Positions 1 through 6,053 are shown, numbered from the stretch's first letter. The stretch: DNA of 7,112 nt from an uncultured Bacilli bacterium (GCA_947631365.1 CANRLB010000055.1:1-7112); one strand, 5' to 3'. Numbers and translations: made by a program. Notes: generated from the letters alone by a model not told the origin.

Positions 1-4
1 ATAA

Positions 5-49
5 AAAAATCTCTTAAGTCCTTGCAAACAAAGGGCTTAGGAGATTTTT
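5..49. terminator. Strong terminator-like hairpin downstream of efp
   Basis: Arms 5-23 and 31-49 form a 19-bp stem around a 7-base loop (24-30). In plus-strand RNA every position pairs, including two G-U wobbles (14/40 and 19/35), and the arm is followed by five T. In minus-strand RNA the same two positions become A-C mismatches, but a run of seven T follows (complement of 3-9). It lies 73 bases past the efp stop. It could end the rpmG-efp transcript, end an unseen rightward gene to the left, do both, or act as a leader hairpin for the promoter at 80-108. The hairpin is clear; its direction is not. Confidence 0.75.
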
Positions 50-79
50 CACTTCTAAAACTGATAAATTCAGGATTAT

Positions 80-108
80 ATTGTAACTTAATTAAAATTC
101 TTTGTCAA
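80..108 (-). promoter_or_regulatory. Sigma-A-type promoter reading leftward out of the window
   Basis: On the minus strand TTGACA (108-103) is followed by a 17-base spacer and TACAAT (85-80). This is a perfect -35 box, ideal spacing and a five-of-six -10 box. Transcription would start near 73 and run into the hairpin at 49-5 after about 25 bases. The promoter lies past the efp stop, so it should serve a gene beyond the left edge or a short RNA ended by the hairpin. No coding start is visible in the remaining bases. Confidence 0.6.
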
Positions 109-121
109 GATGACTGCTTTT

Positions 122-682
122 TTAAGCACGGCCAGCATATTTACCATCACTAGTAGTGACTAAAATCTTTTCACCTTCATTAATGAATAAAGGTACTTTA
201 ATTGTTTTGCCAGTTTCAATTTTAGCGTCTTTTTGAGCGTTAGTAGCGGTATTTCCTTTAACTGCTGGAGCGGTTTCTACAACTGTATATTCCACCTTTT
301 CTGGTAAAGAAATACCAATTATTTCGCCTTCATAAAAATCTATTGCAATATCAATACCTTCTTTAATAAATGAAGCATCATCACCTAAAATTTTCTTAGG
401 TACTTCAATTTGTTCATAAGTTTCATTATTCATGAATACTAGATTATCGCCACTTGCATATAGATATTGAACACTAGTCTTATCAACATGAGCTCTTGTA
501 ATTTTAATATTAGTATTAAATGTTTGTTCAACAATTGATCCTGTTCTTAAATTTTTTAATTTAATACGAACGAAAGCGGGACCTTTTCCTGGTTTAACAT
601 GTTGGAATTCTTGAATTAAACAAAGATTACCATCAATTATAACAGTCATGCCATTTTTAATATCATTAATATTAATGTTCAT
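122..682 (-). CDS. efp: Translation elongation factor P
   Basis: Elongation factor P binds stalled ribosomes between the P and E sites and promotes peptide bond formation at proline runs. The 186-residue protein has the usual family length and three-domain layout: an N-terminal KOW-like domain (about 1-63), an OB domain (about 65-127) and a C-terminal OB domain ending in DGKYAGRA. The diagnostic loop HVKPGKGPAF places the modifiable lysine at K33, equivalent to K32 in Bacillus; the lysine rather than arginine indicates the lysine-modified class. YLYASGD and NETYEQIEVP are further family signatures. The ATG has a good site, AAAGGAAG (696-689), 6 bases upstream. It follows rpmG by 17 bases and is probably cotranscribed with it. 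No gene for a lysine-modifying enzyme is in view. Confidence 0.97.
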   Translation of the reverse strand: MNININDIKNGMTVIIDGNLCLIQEFQHVKPGKGPAFVRIKLKNLRTGSIVEQTFNTNIKITRAHVDKTSVQYLYASGDNLVFMNNETYEQIEVPKKILGDDASFIKEGIDIAIDFYEGEIIGISLPEKVEYTVVETAPAVKGNTATNAQKDAKIETGKTIKVPLFINEGEKILVTTSDGKYAGRA

Positions 683-699
683 AAATTACTTCCTTTCTT

Positions 700-864
700 C
701 TATTTTTTCTCTTTTGCTACAACGTTTTTACGACATTTTGGGCAATATCTTTTAAATTCTAAACGTTCAGGATTATTTTTTTTGTTTTTACTTGTTGGAC
801 GTAATTCAGCACCACACTCAGTACATCTCATAATAACAAAATTACGATTATCATTTTTAGCCAT
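700..864 (-). CDS. rpmG: 50S ribosomal protein L33, zinc-binding type
   Basis: This short gene encodes 54 residues starting MAKNDNRNFVIMRCTECG. It is a small protein of the large ribosomal subunit. Two CxxC pairs (C14/C17 and C41/C44) form the zinc ribbon of the zinc-containing L33 paralogue. The core TSKNKKNNPERLEFKRYCPK closely follows the L33 consensus. The ATG has an excellent site, AGGAGGA (877-871), 6 bases away. The gene ends in TAG, 17 bases before efp. It follows the PBP gene with no terminator between, an arrangement I recall from Staphylococcus (pbp3 then rpmG). In several Bacillota, zinc-type L33 is replaced by a cysteine-free paralogue under zinc limitation; no such copy or Zur-like site is visible here. 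Confidence 0.95.
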   Translation of the reverse strand: MAKNDNRNFVIMRCTECGAELRPTSKNKKNNPERLEFKRYCPKCRKNVVAKEKK

Positions 865-870
865 ATAAAA

Positions 871-877
871 TCCTCCT
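871..877 (-). promoter_or_regulatory. Ribosome binding site of rpmG
   Basis: AGGAGGA lies 6 bases before the ATG at 864. It is the strongest Shine-Dalgarno sequence in the window and fixes the start of this short gene. Confidence 0.85.
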
Positions 878-894
878 CATCTAAATACTATCAT

Positions 895-922
895 ATTATA
901 TCAAATTTTTATATATTTTCAA
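895..922 (-). promoter_or_regulatory. Extended -10 promoter of rpmG-efp
   Basis: On the minus strand TTGAAA (922-917) is followed by a 16-base spacer and a perfect TATAAT (900-895). The -10 box is preceded by TGA, giving an extended TGnTATAAT element. Transcription would start near 888, leaving a leader of about 24 bases with the rpmG ribosome binding site. The -35 box and part of the spacer lie in the last codons of the PBP gene (stop at 911-909). No terminator separates the genes, so rpmG-efp may also be reached by readthrough from the PBP gene. Confidence 0.7.
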
Positions 923-2849
923 ACAAAAATTTTGTAATGCCTTGAGAAATATATCTTGGATAGAAAGTTTTTGTAAAATCAGTACCATTATCAATATATA
1001 AATTGGGATTAATAACAACTATACTAAACATTGGATTATCATAAGGAGCAAAGCCAATAAATGATAAGGTATTTGTTTTAGTATCAATGACGCCATCATT
1101 ATTAGTATCAATATAATTTTCACTTGTTCCTGTTTTACCAGCAGGATTTGTAAAGTTTAAAATATAGTTTCTTGCCGTTCCATTTTTAGTAGCCATATTC
1201 ATAGCTAATCTTAATCTTTCTAAATATTTAGATTCTAAATCAACTTGATTTAATATTGGATAATTATTTTTTAAAATGACATTATTATCATTTTTTATTT
1301 CTTTCATAAGTTGAGGTGCTCTTCTTTCTCCTAAAGAAGCAACTGTATTAACATATTGAAATATTTCAATTGGGGTATAAGTATCATATTGACCAATACT
1401 TAAATTAAGAAGAAGATCACTAGCATAATTATTTCCAATAATACCAATATTCTCATTAGGTAAATCAATATTAGTAAGAGAACCTAAACCATAAGAGTTA
1501 AACATCGAACGATATTTATCAAAAACTTCTTTTTGAGGCTCTAATTTCATATTATATTTATATTCTTGACCTGTTAAGTTAATAGCTATTTTAAATTGGT
1601 AATAATTACTACTTTTGGAAATAGCATTTAAATCATCTAAAACACCTAATTTTTTATAGCTACATTTAATTGGTACTTGATAAAGTTTAATGCAACCATC
1701 CCTCATTTTAGTACCTATATCTACTCCCCCATATTTATAGCCCGTAGAAATACTTGCTAATTTGACAATAGATCCCACCGTAAAAGATGAATTAATTAAA
1801 TTAGTATTAACGTTTTGAAAAATGGGATTATGATAATCACTAACTAATTTTTGCCCCGACATAGCAATAATTTCCCCAGTTTTAGGTATACCGACAATAC
1901 TATAAGATTCTGAAAAATAATTAGTATATTTTCTTTTTTTAGCAGCAACAATATTATCTTTGATAATTTTTTCTAATTCAAGTTGGGCATTAATATCAAT
2001 AGATAATATTAAATCATTACCTTTATGACCACTTTTAAGAAGAGTTAAAGTATTATCATCATTTACTTTATATAAATCTTTTTCCCCTTTTAAATAATCT
2101 TCATAATATAATTCTAAATAACTTAAACCAACAACATCATTAAGTTCATACCCTTTATCTAAATAATCATCTTTCATTTCTTCAGGAATACTTCCTAAGG
2201 AACCAAATATATCTTTTAAAGTATCTCCATAATTATAGACTCTTTCAAATGATAATTCCGTAGTTACTCCTTTTATATTACTATCCACAATTAAACTATA
2301 TTCATTATCATTTACATATTTCATAATTTCCTTTTTTTGATAAGAATAACCTTTATTCATTAAATTATAGATCGTAGCACTTTTTTTATCTAAAGTACTA
2401 AAATTATTAAGACTTTCTTTAGGAATTCTTGCTAATTTTAATTTTTTAATATCTTCATTAGTTAACTTTCTTTCTTCATATTGACGCCATTCATCTTCTT
2501 TAATTAAAGAATCCCCATTATTATTTAAAATAAGCCAAAATTCTTTAAAAGTATCTTCATTTATTTTAATATTTAAAATTTTTGCAAGTTGATAGGCAAT
2601 TTCTATTTCTTCTTTTGTAGTTACTCCTTTTAATTTAGTATAGTAAACTGTTTTAACTCCTTTATTATCCACTAAAACATTCCCATTTCGGTCTAATATT
2701 CTCCCTCTTGGAGCACTTGTTCCATAAACATAAGTGTTAGTTTTATTAGCTAAAATTTGTTGATATTTTTCTTTTTCATAAAAGTTTATATAAATTAATC
2801 TTATTAAAAGAATAAAAAAAGTTATTATTAAAAATAAATACTTCTTCAT
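909..2849 (-). CDS. Class B penicillin-binding protein (peptidoglycan transpeptidase)
   Basis: This is a monofunctional D,D-transpeptidase that cross-links peptidoglycan on the outer face of the membrane. Numbering from the chosen start (646 aa): one N-terminal membrane anchor (about 4-22), the family motif RGRILDRNG (48-56), a long dimerisation/pedestal region (to about 280), then the transpeptidase domain with SIVK (S360 nucleophile, K363), SSN (413-415) and KTGT (K572). There is no glycosyltransferase domain. The layout resembles PBP2/PbpA/PBP3-type enzymes. An in-frame ATG four codons upstream (2861) lacks a ribosome binding site, whereas GGTGGA lies 5 bases before the ATG at 2849, so I prefer the shorter form. 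Only two cysteines are present (C386, C396), both in the domain's outer loop. A DxNxDGxxD loop follows KTGT at 581-592. Elongation versus division role cannot be settled here. Confidence 0.95.
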   Translation of the reverse strand: MKKYLFLIITFFILLIRLIYINFYEKEKYQQILANKTNTYVYGTSAPRGRILDRNGNVLVDNKGVKTVYYTKLKGVTTKEEIEIAYQLAKILNIKINEDTFKEFWLILNNNGDSLIKEDEWRQYEERKLTNEDIKKLKLARIPKESLNNFSTLDKKSATIYNLMNKGYSYQKKEIMKYVNDNEYSLIVDSNIKGVTTELSFERVYNYGDTLKDIFGSLGSIPEEMKDDYLDKGYELNDVVGLSYLELYYEDYLKGEKDLYKVNDDNTLTLLKSGHKGNDLILSIDINAQLELEKIIKDNIVAAKKRKYTNYFSESYSIVGIPKTGEIIAMSGQKLVSDYHNPIFQNVNTNLINSSFTVGSIVKLASISTGYKYGGVDIGTKMRDGCIKLYQVPIKCSYKKLGVLDDLNAISKSSNYYQFKIAINLTGQEYKYNMKLEPQKEVFDKYRSMFNSYGLGSLTNIDLPNENIGIIGNNYASDLLLNLSIGQYDTYTPIEIFQYVNTVASLGERRAPQLMKEIKNDNNVILKNNYPILNQVDLESKYLERLRLAMNMATKNGTARNYILNFTNPAGKTGTSENYIDTNNDGVIDTKTNTLSFIGFAPYDNPMFSIVVINPNLYIDNGTDFTKTFYPRYISQGITKFLFENI

Positions 2850-2853
2850 ATAA

Positions 2854-2859
2854 TCCACC
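2854..2859 (-). promoter_or_regulatory. Ribosome binding site deciding the PBP start
   Basis: GGTGGA lies 5 bases before the ATG at 2849. The upstream in-frame ATG at 2861 overlaps this element and is preceded only by A-rich sequence. Three other genes here use a related AGGTG or AGGTGG core, which supports the call. Confidence 0.65.
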
Positions 2860-2922
2860 ATTTTTATTATGGTTTTTTCATTCTAAAGTATTCTTTTTCT
2901 TCCCTTTTACATAAAATATATT

Positions 2923-2928
2923 AGGTGG
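2923..2928 (+). promoter_or_regulatory. Ribosome binding site of the DUF2624-like gene
   Basis: AGGTGG lies 5 bases before the ATG at 2934. It is strong evidence that this short gene on the opposite strand is real. I found no convincing -35/-10 pair for either gene in the 84-base divergent region 2850-2933. Confidence 0.7.
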
Positions 2929-2933
2929 TATAA

Positions 2934-3194
2934 ATGTTTAATATAATAGAAAGATTTATAAATAATATGACAAAAGATGATGTTAATAATTTTGCTATAA
3001 GTAAAAATATTCATTTATCAGAGAGTGAACTTGAATATACCTATAATTTTATTAAAAAGAATTATAAATCAATGTTACAAAATCCTAAATTATTTAATAT
3101 CGAAAGATATCGTAATAATTATTCAGAAGAAAACTTTACTAAAATTAGTAAAGTTTACCAAGAATATTTTCAAAAATATGCAAATTATTTATAA
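2934..3194 (+). CDS. Small DUF2624-like (YqfT-like) protein
   Basis: This 86-residue, soluble, probably all-helical protein has no signal peptide, membrane segment or cysteine. Its pattern (an MTKDDV start to a helix, a buried IHLSESE turn, then a C-terminal helix ending in YQEYFQKYANYL) resembles, as I remember it, the DUF2624 family, whose Bacillus member YqfT is encoded next to nfo (yqfS). Here the neighbour is also nfo, but convergent, with the last 10 bases of the two genes overlapping. The function of DUF2624 is unknown. The gene is the only plus-strand gene in the window and is real on the basis of its AGGTGG site and ordinary composition. The family assignment is moderate and rests on pattern and neighbourhood, not on a search. 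Confidence 0.7.
   Translation: MFNIIERFINNMTKDDVNNFAISKNIHLSESELEYTYNFIKKNYKSMLQNPKLFNIERYRNNYSEENFTKISKVYQEYFQKYANYL
3122..3156 (-). terminator. Probable nfo terminator inside the convergent gene
   Basis: Arms 3131-3142 (AAACTTTACTAA) and 3145-3156 are perfect inverted copies, giving at least a 10-bp hairpin with a six-base loop. On the minus strand it begins 28 bases after the nfo stop and is followed by a T-rich tail (TTTTCTTCT). It lies wholly inside the coding sequence of the small gene at 2934-3194. On the plus strand no T run follows, so it should act only on nfo transcripts. Confidence 0.6.
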
Positions 3195-4087
3195 AATGAG
3201 CGAATATCATCAATTAAATGAGAATTAAATTCGCCTTTTCTTAACATAGCTATTTCAAATTTATAAGGCGGATAAATTAATTCTTTTTCATTGTCATCTT
3301 TACTTATATATGGTGTTTCTAATATTTTAGGAACATCTTTTATTTTTTCATTATTAACTATTTTTAATAAAGAGGCATAACCAATTGTTCCATATCCTAT
3401 ATTAGCATGACGATCTTTATGACTATTTAAAGGATTTTTACTATCGTTAATATGAATACATTTAATTTTTTCTATCCCGATAATACTATCAAATAAATCT
3501 AAAAATTCATCAAATTTATCCATATCATAGCCAGCATCATTTAAATGACATGTATCAAGACATACTCCAATATTAGATGAATTTACTCCCTTTAAAATTG
3601 TTTTTATTTCTTCTAAAGTACTACCACATTCACTACCCTTACCAGCCATTGTTTCAAGAAGGATCATCGATTGAGATTCATTAAGATTTAAAAGATTTAA
3701 AGCCTCAATAATATTATTTATTCCTTCTTCTTTTGAATGAGTAACTGCACTACCTGGATGAAGAACAATATACTTAATTTTTAAAGTTTCACATCTTTTT
3801 AATTCATTTTTTAAAAAATTAATTGAGAAATTCCAGGCCTCTTCTTTGGCTTTATTAGCTAAATTAATTATATAAGGGGCATGACATATAACATGATCTA
3901 TTTGAATATTTTTTTCTTCCATTAATTTTAAGGCCCTTTTATATAACTCTAAATCAATATTACTTCGATAAGTATTTTGAGGAGCTCCCGTATAAAGCAT
4001 TAGAGCATTAGCATCATAACTTACGGCTTCCTTTACAGAACCTAAAAATTGTTCTTTACCAAAATGGACATGACTACCAATTATCAT
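3185..4087 (-). CDS. nfo: Endonuclease IV (AP endonuclease, deoxyribonuclease IV)
   Basis: Endonuclease IV cuts DNA 5' of abasic sites and some oxidised bases in cytoplasmic base-excision repair, using a three-metal (zinc) centre in a TIM barrel. The protein is 300 residues, the normal length. All nine metal ligands of the family can be placed: H69 (CHAPYIINLA), H110 (VLHPGSA), E145 (LLETMAGKG), D178 and H181 (CLDTCH), H212 (HINDSK), D225 and H227 (DRH), and E257 (ILETP). The N-terminal IGSHVHF and YTGAPQNT are also typical. The start is supported by alignment to the family N-terminus; the upstream site is weak (GAAAG or GTGAAG). The stop overlaps the convergent gene by 10 bp. The gene appears monocistronic, with the pilin terminator just upstream. 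Confidence 0.97.
   Translation of the reverse strand: MIIGSHVHFGKEQFLGSVKEAVSYDANALMLYTGAPQNTYRSNIDLELYKRALKLMEEKNIQIDHVICHAPYIINLANKAKEEAWNFSINFLKNELKRCETLKIKYIVLHPGSAVTHSKEEGINNIIEALNLLNLNESQSMILLETMAGKGSECGSTLEEIKTILKGVNSSNIGVCLDTCHLNDAGYDMDKFDEFLDLFDSIIGIEKIKCIHINDSKNPLNSHKDRHANIGYGTIGYASLLKIVNNEKIKDVPKILETPYISKDDNEKELIYPPYKFEIAMLRKGEFNSHLIDDIRSFYK
3200..3239 (+). terminator. Possible terminator of the DUF2624-like gene, inside nfo
   Basis: GCGAAT (3200-3205) and ATTCGC (3229-3234) pair around a 23-base loop that can form a small inner AATT/AATT stem. CTTTTC follows. The hairpin starts 5 bases past the stop of the plus-strand gene and lies in the last codons of nfo. The stem is short and the T run is only four bases, so the call is tentative. 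Confidence 0.35.
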
Positions 4088-4136
4088 AACTTCACTACTT
4101 TCTTTATTAACTTAATAATAACATAATTTAAGCATT

Positions 4137-4162
4137 AAAAAAATAAGTTTTTTAACTTATTT
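4137..4162 (-). terminator. Terminator of the pilin-like operon
   Basis: AAATAAGTT (4141-4149) pairs with AACTTATTT (4154-4162) around a four-base loop. On the minus strand it is followed by T run 4143-4137. The stem begins inside the TAA stop codon of the second pilin gene (4163-4161). It contains a single G-C pair, but position and T run make it convincing. Confidence 0.65.
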
Positions 4163-4634
4163 AATTACAACTACAAGTTTCAGCTTGTTCGTTCCAAGAA
4201 CCTTTATTTAAATCACCATTCTTAGAAAAGTCACTAAATGGTTCATTCATAAACCAAAATTCATCACCTTTTTTTAGAAAAACATTATAACCCATTGTTT
4301 TTCCATCTTGTAAATTAAGTTCTATTTTCCCTTTATAAGAATTTTCATCTAAAGTCGAAAAACCATCTTTTATTAATTCCGCTATTGTAAAACAAACTTT
4401 GTTTTCTTTTATACAACTTTGAGTATTATTATTTATTTTAACTGCCCCTAAACTATAATTATAATAAGCATCTTCAGCACTTTTAACAGCAAATGAAGTC
4501 TCTGTTCTAAAAGCTGCTTCTCTTGCAACATTCATAGATGGTAAGACATTTGTTGTGGCAATTGCAATAACAACAGCTAAAACAACAATAACCGCTAATA
4601 ACTCAATTAAGGTAAATCCTTGATTATTTTTCAT
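4161..4634 (-). CDS. Type IV pilin-like protein, second gene of the operon
   Basis: This 157-residue protein begins with a class III (prepilin) signal: a short MKNNQ leader, cleavage after G6 and mature FTLIE with the conserved glutamate at +5 (E11). A hydrophobic helix follows to about residue 27. Such proteins are cut and N-methylated by a prepilin peptidase and form pseudopili, for example for DNA uptake, or surface filaments. The rest is a small outer domain with four cysteines (C74, C81, C154, C156), enough for two disulfides. It shares the signal and the pattern CF(S/T)-L-G-DG-TMG-Y-C with the upstream gene, so the two are tandem paralogues. TAGGA overlaps the upstream stop codon and lies 6 bases from this ATG, so translation is probably coupled. 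No ATPase, platform protein or peptidase is in view, so ComG-like, adhesive or other roles remain open. Confidence 0.85.
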   Translation of the reverse strand: MKNNQGFTLIELLAVIVVLAVVIAIATTNVLPSMNVAREAAFRTETSFAVKSAEDAYYNYSLGAVKINNNTQSCIKENKVCFTIAELIKDGFSTLDENSYKGKIELNLQDGKTMGYNVFLKKGDEFWFMNEPFSDFSKNGDLNKGSWNEQAETCSCN

Positions 4635-4640
4635 ATTAAA

Positions 4641-4645
4641 TCCTA
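4641..4645 (-). promoter_or_regulatory. Ribosome binding site overlapping the first pilin stop
   Basis: TAGGA lies 6 bases before the ATG at 4634, and its TAG is the stop codon of the upstream pilin gene. Only eight bases separate the two genes. This geometry suggests translational coupling and a fixed ratio of the two pilin-like proteins. Confidence 0.6.
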
Positions 4646-5158
4646 TTTAACATCTTCAGCTGTACAAGTAAAATTACCTGCATTTTCATAATCTTTAACA
4701 TTTTCATTTTCAACTGAACCGGAAATATTATCAATATAATATAAATCATTATGCATAGTTATAGTATATTTATAACGCCCCATTGTTCCATCAGCATGAG
4801 TATCAACGATTATTTTGCCATCATATTCATGATTTTCACCAGTAAAGTATTTAATATCTTTATCAATTAAACCATTTTCTGCAAGGTATTTTAAAGAAAA
4901 ACAATATTTATTTGTTCCTTTTTGAAAATCTTCATTCATTTCTTCAGGTTCTTTAATACCACCGGCATCATAAATATTTAAGATATCAGAAGCAATACCC
5001 ACAAAAATATTTGCTTCAGCAACAAAAGCCCCTTTTCTAATATTATTTACCATTGGGAACACTGCCGTTGTACCAATTGCTATAACAACTGCCAAAACAA
5101 CAATGACAGCTAATAGTTCAATTAAAGTAAAGCCATTTTTTTCTTTTAAAGTTTTCAC
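4643..5158 (-). CDS. Type IV pilin-like protein, first gene of the operon (GTG start)
   Basis: This 171-residue prepilin-like protein has leader MKTLKEKNG, cleavage after G9, mature FTLIE with glutamate +5 at E14, and a hydrophobic helix to about residue 35. The signal and helix are nearly identical to those of the downstream gene (NGFTLIELLAVIVVLAVVIA). The outer domain has exactly two cysteines, C86 (YCFSL) and C165 (FTCTAEDVK), the second only six residues from the end, as expected for a pilin disulfide loop. The start codon is GTG, supported by AGAGGTGG (5172-5165) 6 bases upstream; no in-frame ATG lies nearby. A good promoter lies just upstream (5187-5215). The cargo, partners and assembly machinery cannot be read from this window. 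Confidence 0.85.
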   Translation of the reverse strand: MKTLKEKNGFTLIELLAVIVVLAVVIAIGTTAVFPMVNNIRKGAFVAEANIFVGIASDILNIYDAGGIKEPEEMNEDFQKGTNKYCFSLKYLAENGLIDKDIKYFTGENHEYDGKIIVDTHADGTMGRYKYTITMHNDLYYIDNISGSVENENVKDYENAGNFTCTAEDVK

Positions 5159-5164
5159 TTTAAT

Positions 5165-5172
5165 CCACCTCT
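5165..5172 (-). promoter_or_regulatory. Ribosome binding site fixing the GTG start of the first pilin
   Basis: AGAGGTGG lies 6 bases before the GTG at 5158. It is strong enough to accept a non-ATG start, and it puts nine residues before the prepilin cleavage point, a normal leader length. Confidence 0.8.
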
Positions 5173-5186
5173 ATTCTCTTATTTTT

Positions 5187-5215
5187 ATCTTACAATATTT
5201 ATGATTTAATGTCAA
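5187..5215 (-). promoter_or_regulatory. Sigma-A promoter of the pilin-like operon
   Basis: On the minus strand a perfect TTGACA (5215-5210) is followed by a 17-base spacer and TAAGAT (5192-5187). Transcription would start near 5180, giving a leader of about 20 bases carrying the ribosome binding site. No competence-type (ComK or sigma-H/ComX) box is obvious, so expression may be constitutive under the housekeeping sigma factor. Confidence 0.7.
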
Positions 5216-5228
5216 TTACTTAAACAAG

Positions 5229-5256
5229 AAAAAATAATAGGTTAAGCCTATTATTT
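5229..5256 (-). terminator. Terminator of the ZIP transporter gene
   Basis: AAATAATAGG (5232-5241) pairs with CCTATTATTT (5247-5256) around a five-base loop. On the minus strand T run 5234-5229 follows. The stem begins in the TAA stop codon of the transporter gene (5257-5255). It separates this gene from the pilin promoter immediately downstream. Confidence 0.8.
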
Positions 5257-6043
5257 AACTAAAAGCTACATCTAATAACATCATAATTGTAAAGCCTAAA
5301 AGAGTAAAAAAACTCATCAGGTTTTTACATTTATTGTTTTGGCTCTCAGGAATTAATTCACTTACTGCTACATAAATCATTGCTCCCGCTGCAAAAGATA
5401 AGAAAAATGGTAAAATATTTTTCACATACATTACAAGAAGGCAACCAACAACACCCGCAATTGGCTCTACTATTCCACTAAGAGTACCATAAATAAAAGA
5501 TTTAAAGCGACTAAAATTTTCTCTTCTTAAAGGCAAACTAATCGCCGATCCTTCAGGAAAATTTTGAATACCAATACCAACTGCTAACATAAATGCTCCC
5601 ATTAAAGAGGTTGTTTTAGATGCAATGGATCCAAAGGCAACACCTATAGCAAGTCCTTCAGGAATATTATGTAAAGTTATCGAAATCATTAACATAAGAC
5701 TTCTTTTAATTCCTTTAGCATTTTTTCTTTTACTAAGCATTTTTGAAAAGAAATTATCACTAATTATTAAAATAACACTGCCAACTAAAAAACCAACTGT
5801 TAATACTAAAGCGGCATTTAATCCTATCGCATTTGCTTCTTCTATGGCTGGATTTAAAAGGGAAAAAAATGAAGCCGCAATCATAACACCTGCTGAAAGA
5901 CCTAACATAGCATCTAGAATAGTACCATTAACTTTTTTAAAAAAGAAGACTAAAGCTGCACCTAATGTGGTAATAGCCCATGTCATAAGAGTGGCAATTA
6001 ATACTTGAATATAAACTGAAGAGTTAATATAAAAATCTATCAT
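5255..6043 (-). CDS. ZIP-family divalent metal transporter (GufA/ZupT type)
   Basis: This is an integral membrane protein of 262 residues, the usual bacterial ZIP length, with about eight membrane segments. It probably imports zinc or other divalent metals. The two signature helices are clear: HNIPEG (H125, N126, E129) and QNFPEG (Q160, N161, E164), which supply the metal-site residues. EPIAG (E193) in the next helix and ELIPE near the end also match. Q at the second signature is normal for GufA-like and BbZIP-like members. The cytoplasmic loop at about 96-114 is basic and has no histidine; H125 is the only histidine in the protein. The start has TTAGGTG 7 bases upstream. The gene appears monocistronic. 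A 25-bp palindrome at its promoter suggests control by a repressor, possibly metal-responsive. Substrate cannot be told from sequence. Confidence 0.93.
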   Translation of the reverse strand: MIDFYINSSVYIQVLIATLMTWAITTLGAALVFFFKKVNGTILDAMLGLSAGVMIAASFFSLLNPAIEEANAIGLNAALVLTVGFLVGSVILIISDNFFSKMLSKRKNAKGIKRSLMLMISITLHNIPEGLAIGVAFGSIASKTTSLMGAFMLAVGIGIQNFPEGSAISLPLRRENFSRFKSFIYGTLSGIVEPIAGVVGCLLVMYVKNILPFFLSFAAGAMIYVAVSELIPESQNNKCKNLMSFFTLLGFTIMMLLDVAFS

Positions 6044-6053
6044 CCATAAACAC

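Noticed and set aside
2850..2861. Upstream ATG adding four residues to the PBP
   Set aside because: No ribosome binding site precedes it, while GGTGGA is correctly placed for the ATG at 2849.
3025..3228. 67-codon plus-strand frame overlapping the DUF2624-like gene
   Set aside because: It lies in another frame of a gene with a better start and site, has no ribosome binding site of its own, and shows no family pattern.
5625..6008. 127-codon open frame on the plus strand opposite the ZIP gene
   Set aside because: It is the shadow of the transporter gene: no ribosome binding site, odd composition, and the minus-strand frame has clear family motifs.
5255..6043. Glutamine in place of histidine in the second ZIP signature as a defect
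   Set aside because: QNFPEG-type second signatures are normal in GufA and BbZIP-like proteins, so this is a subfamily trait.
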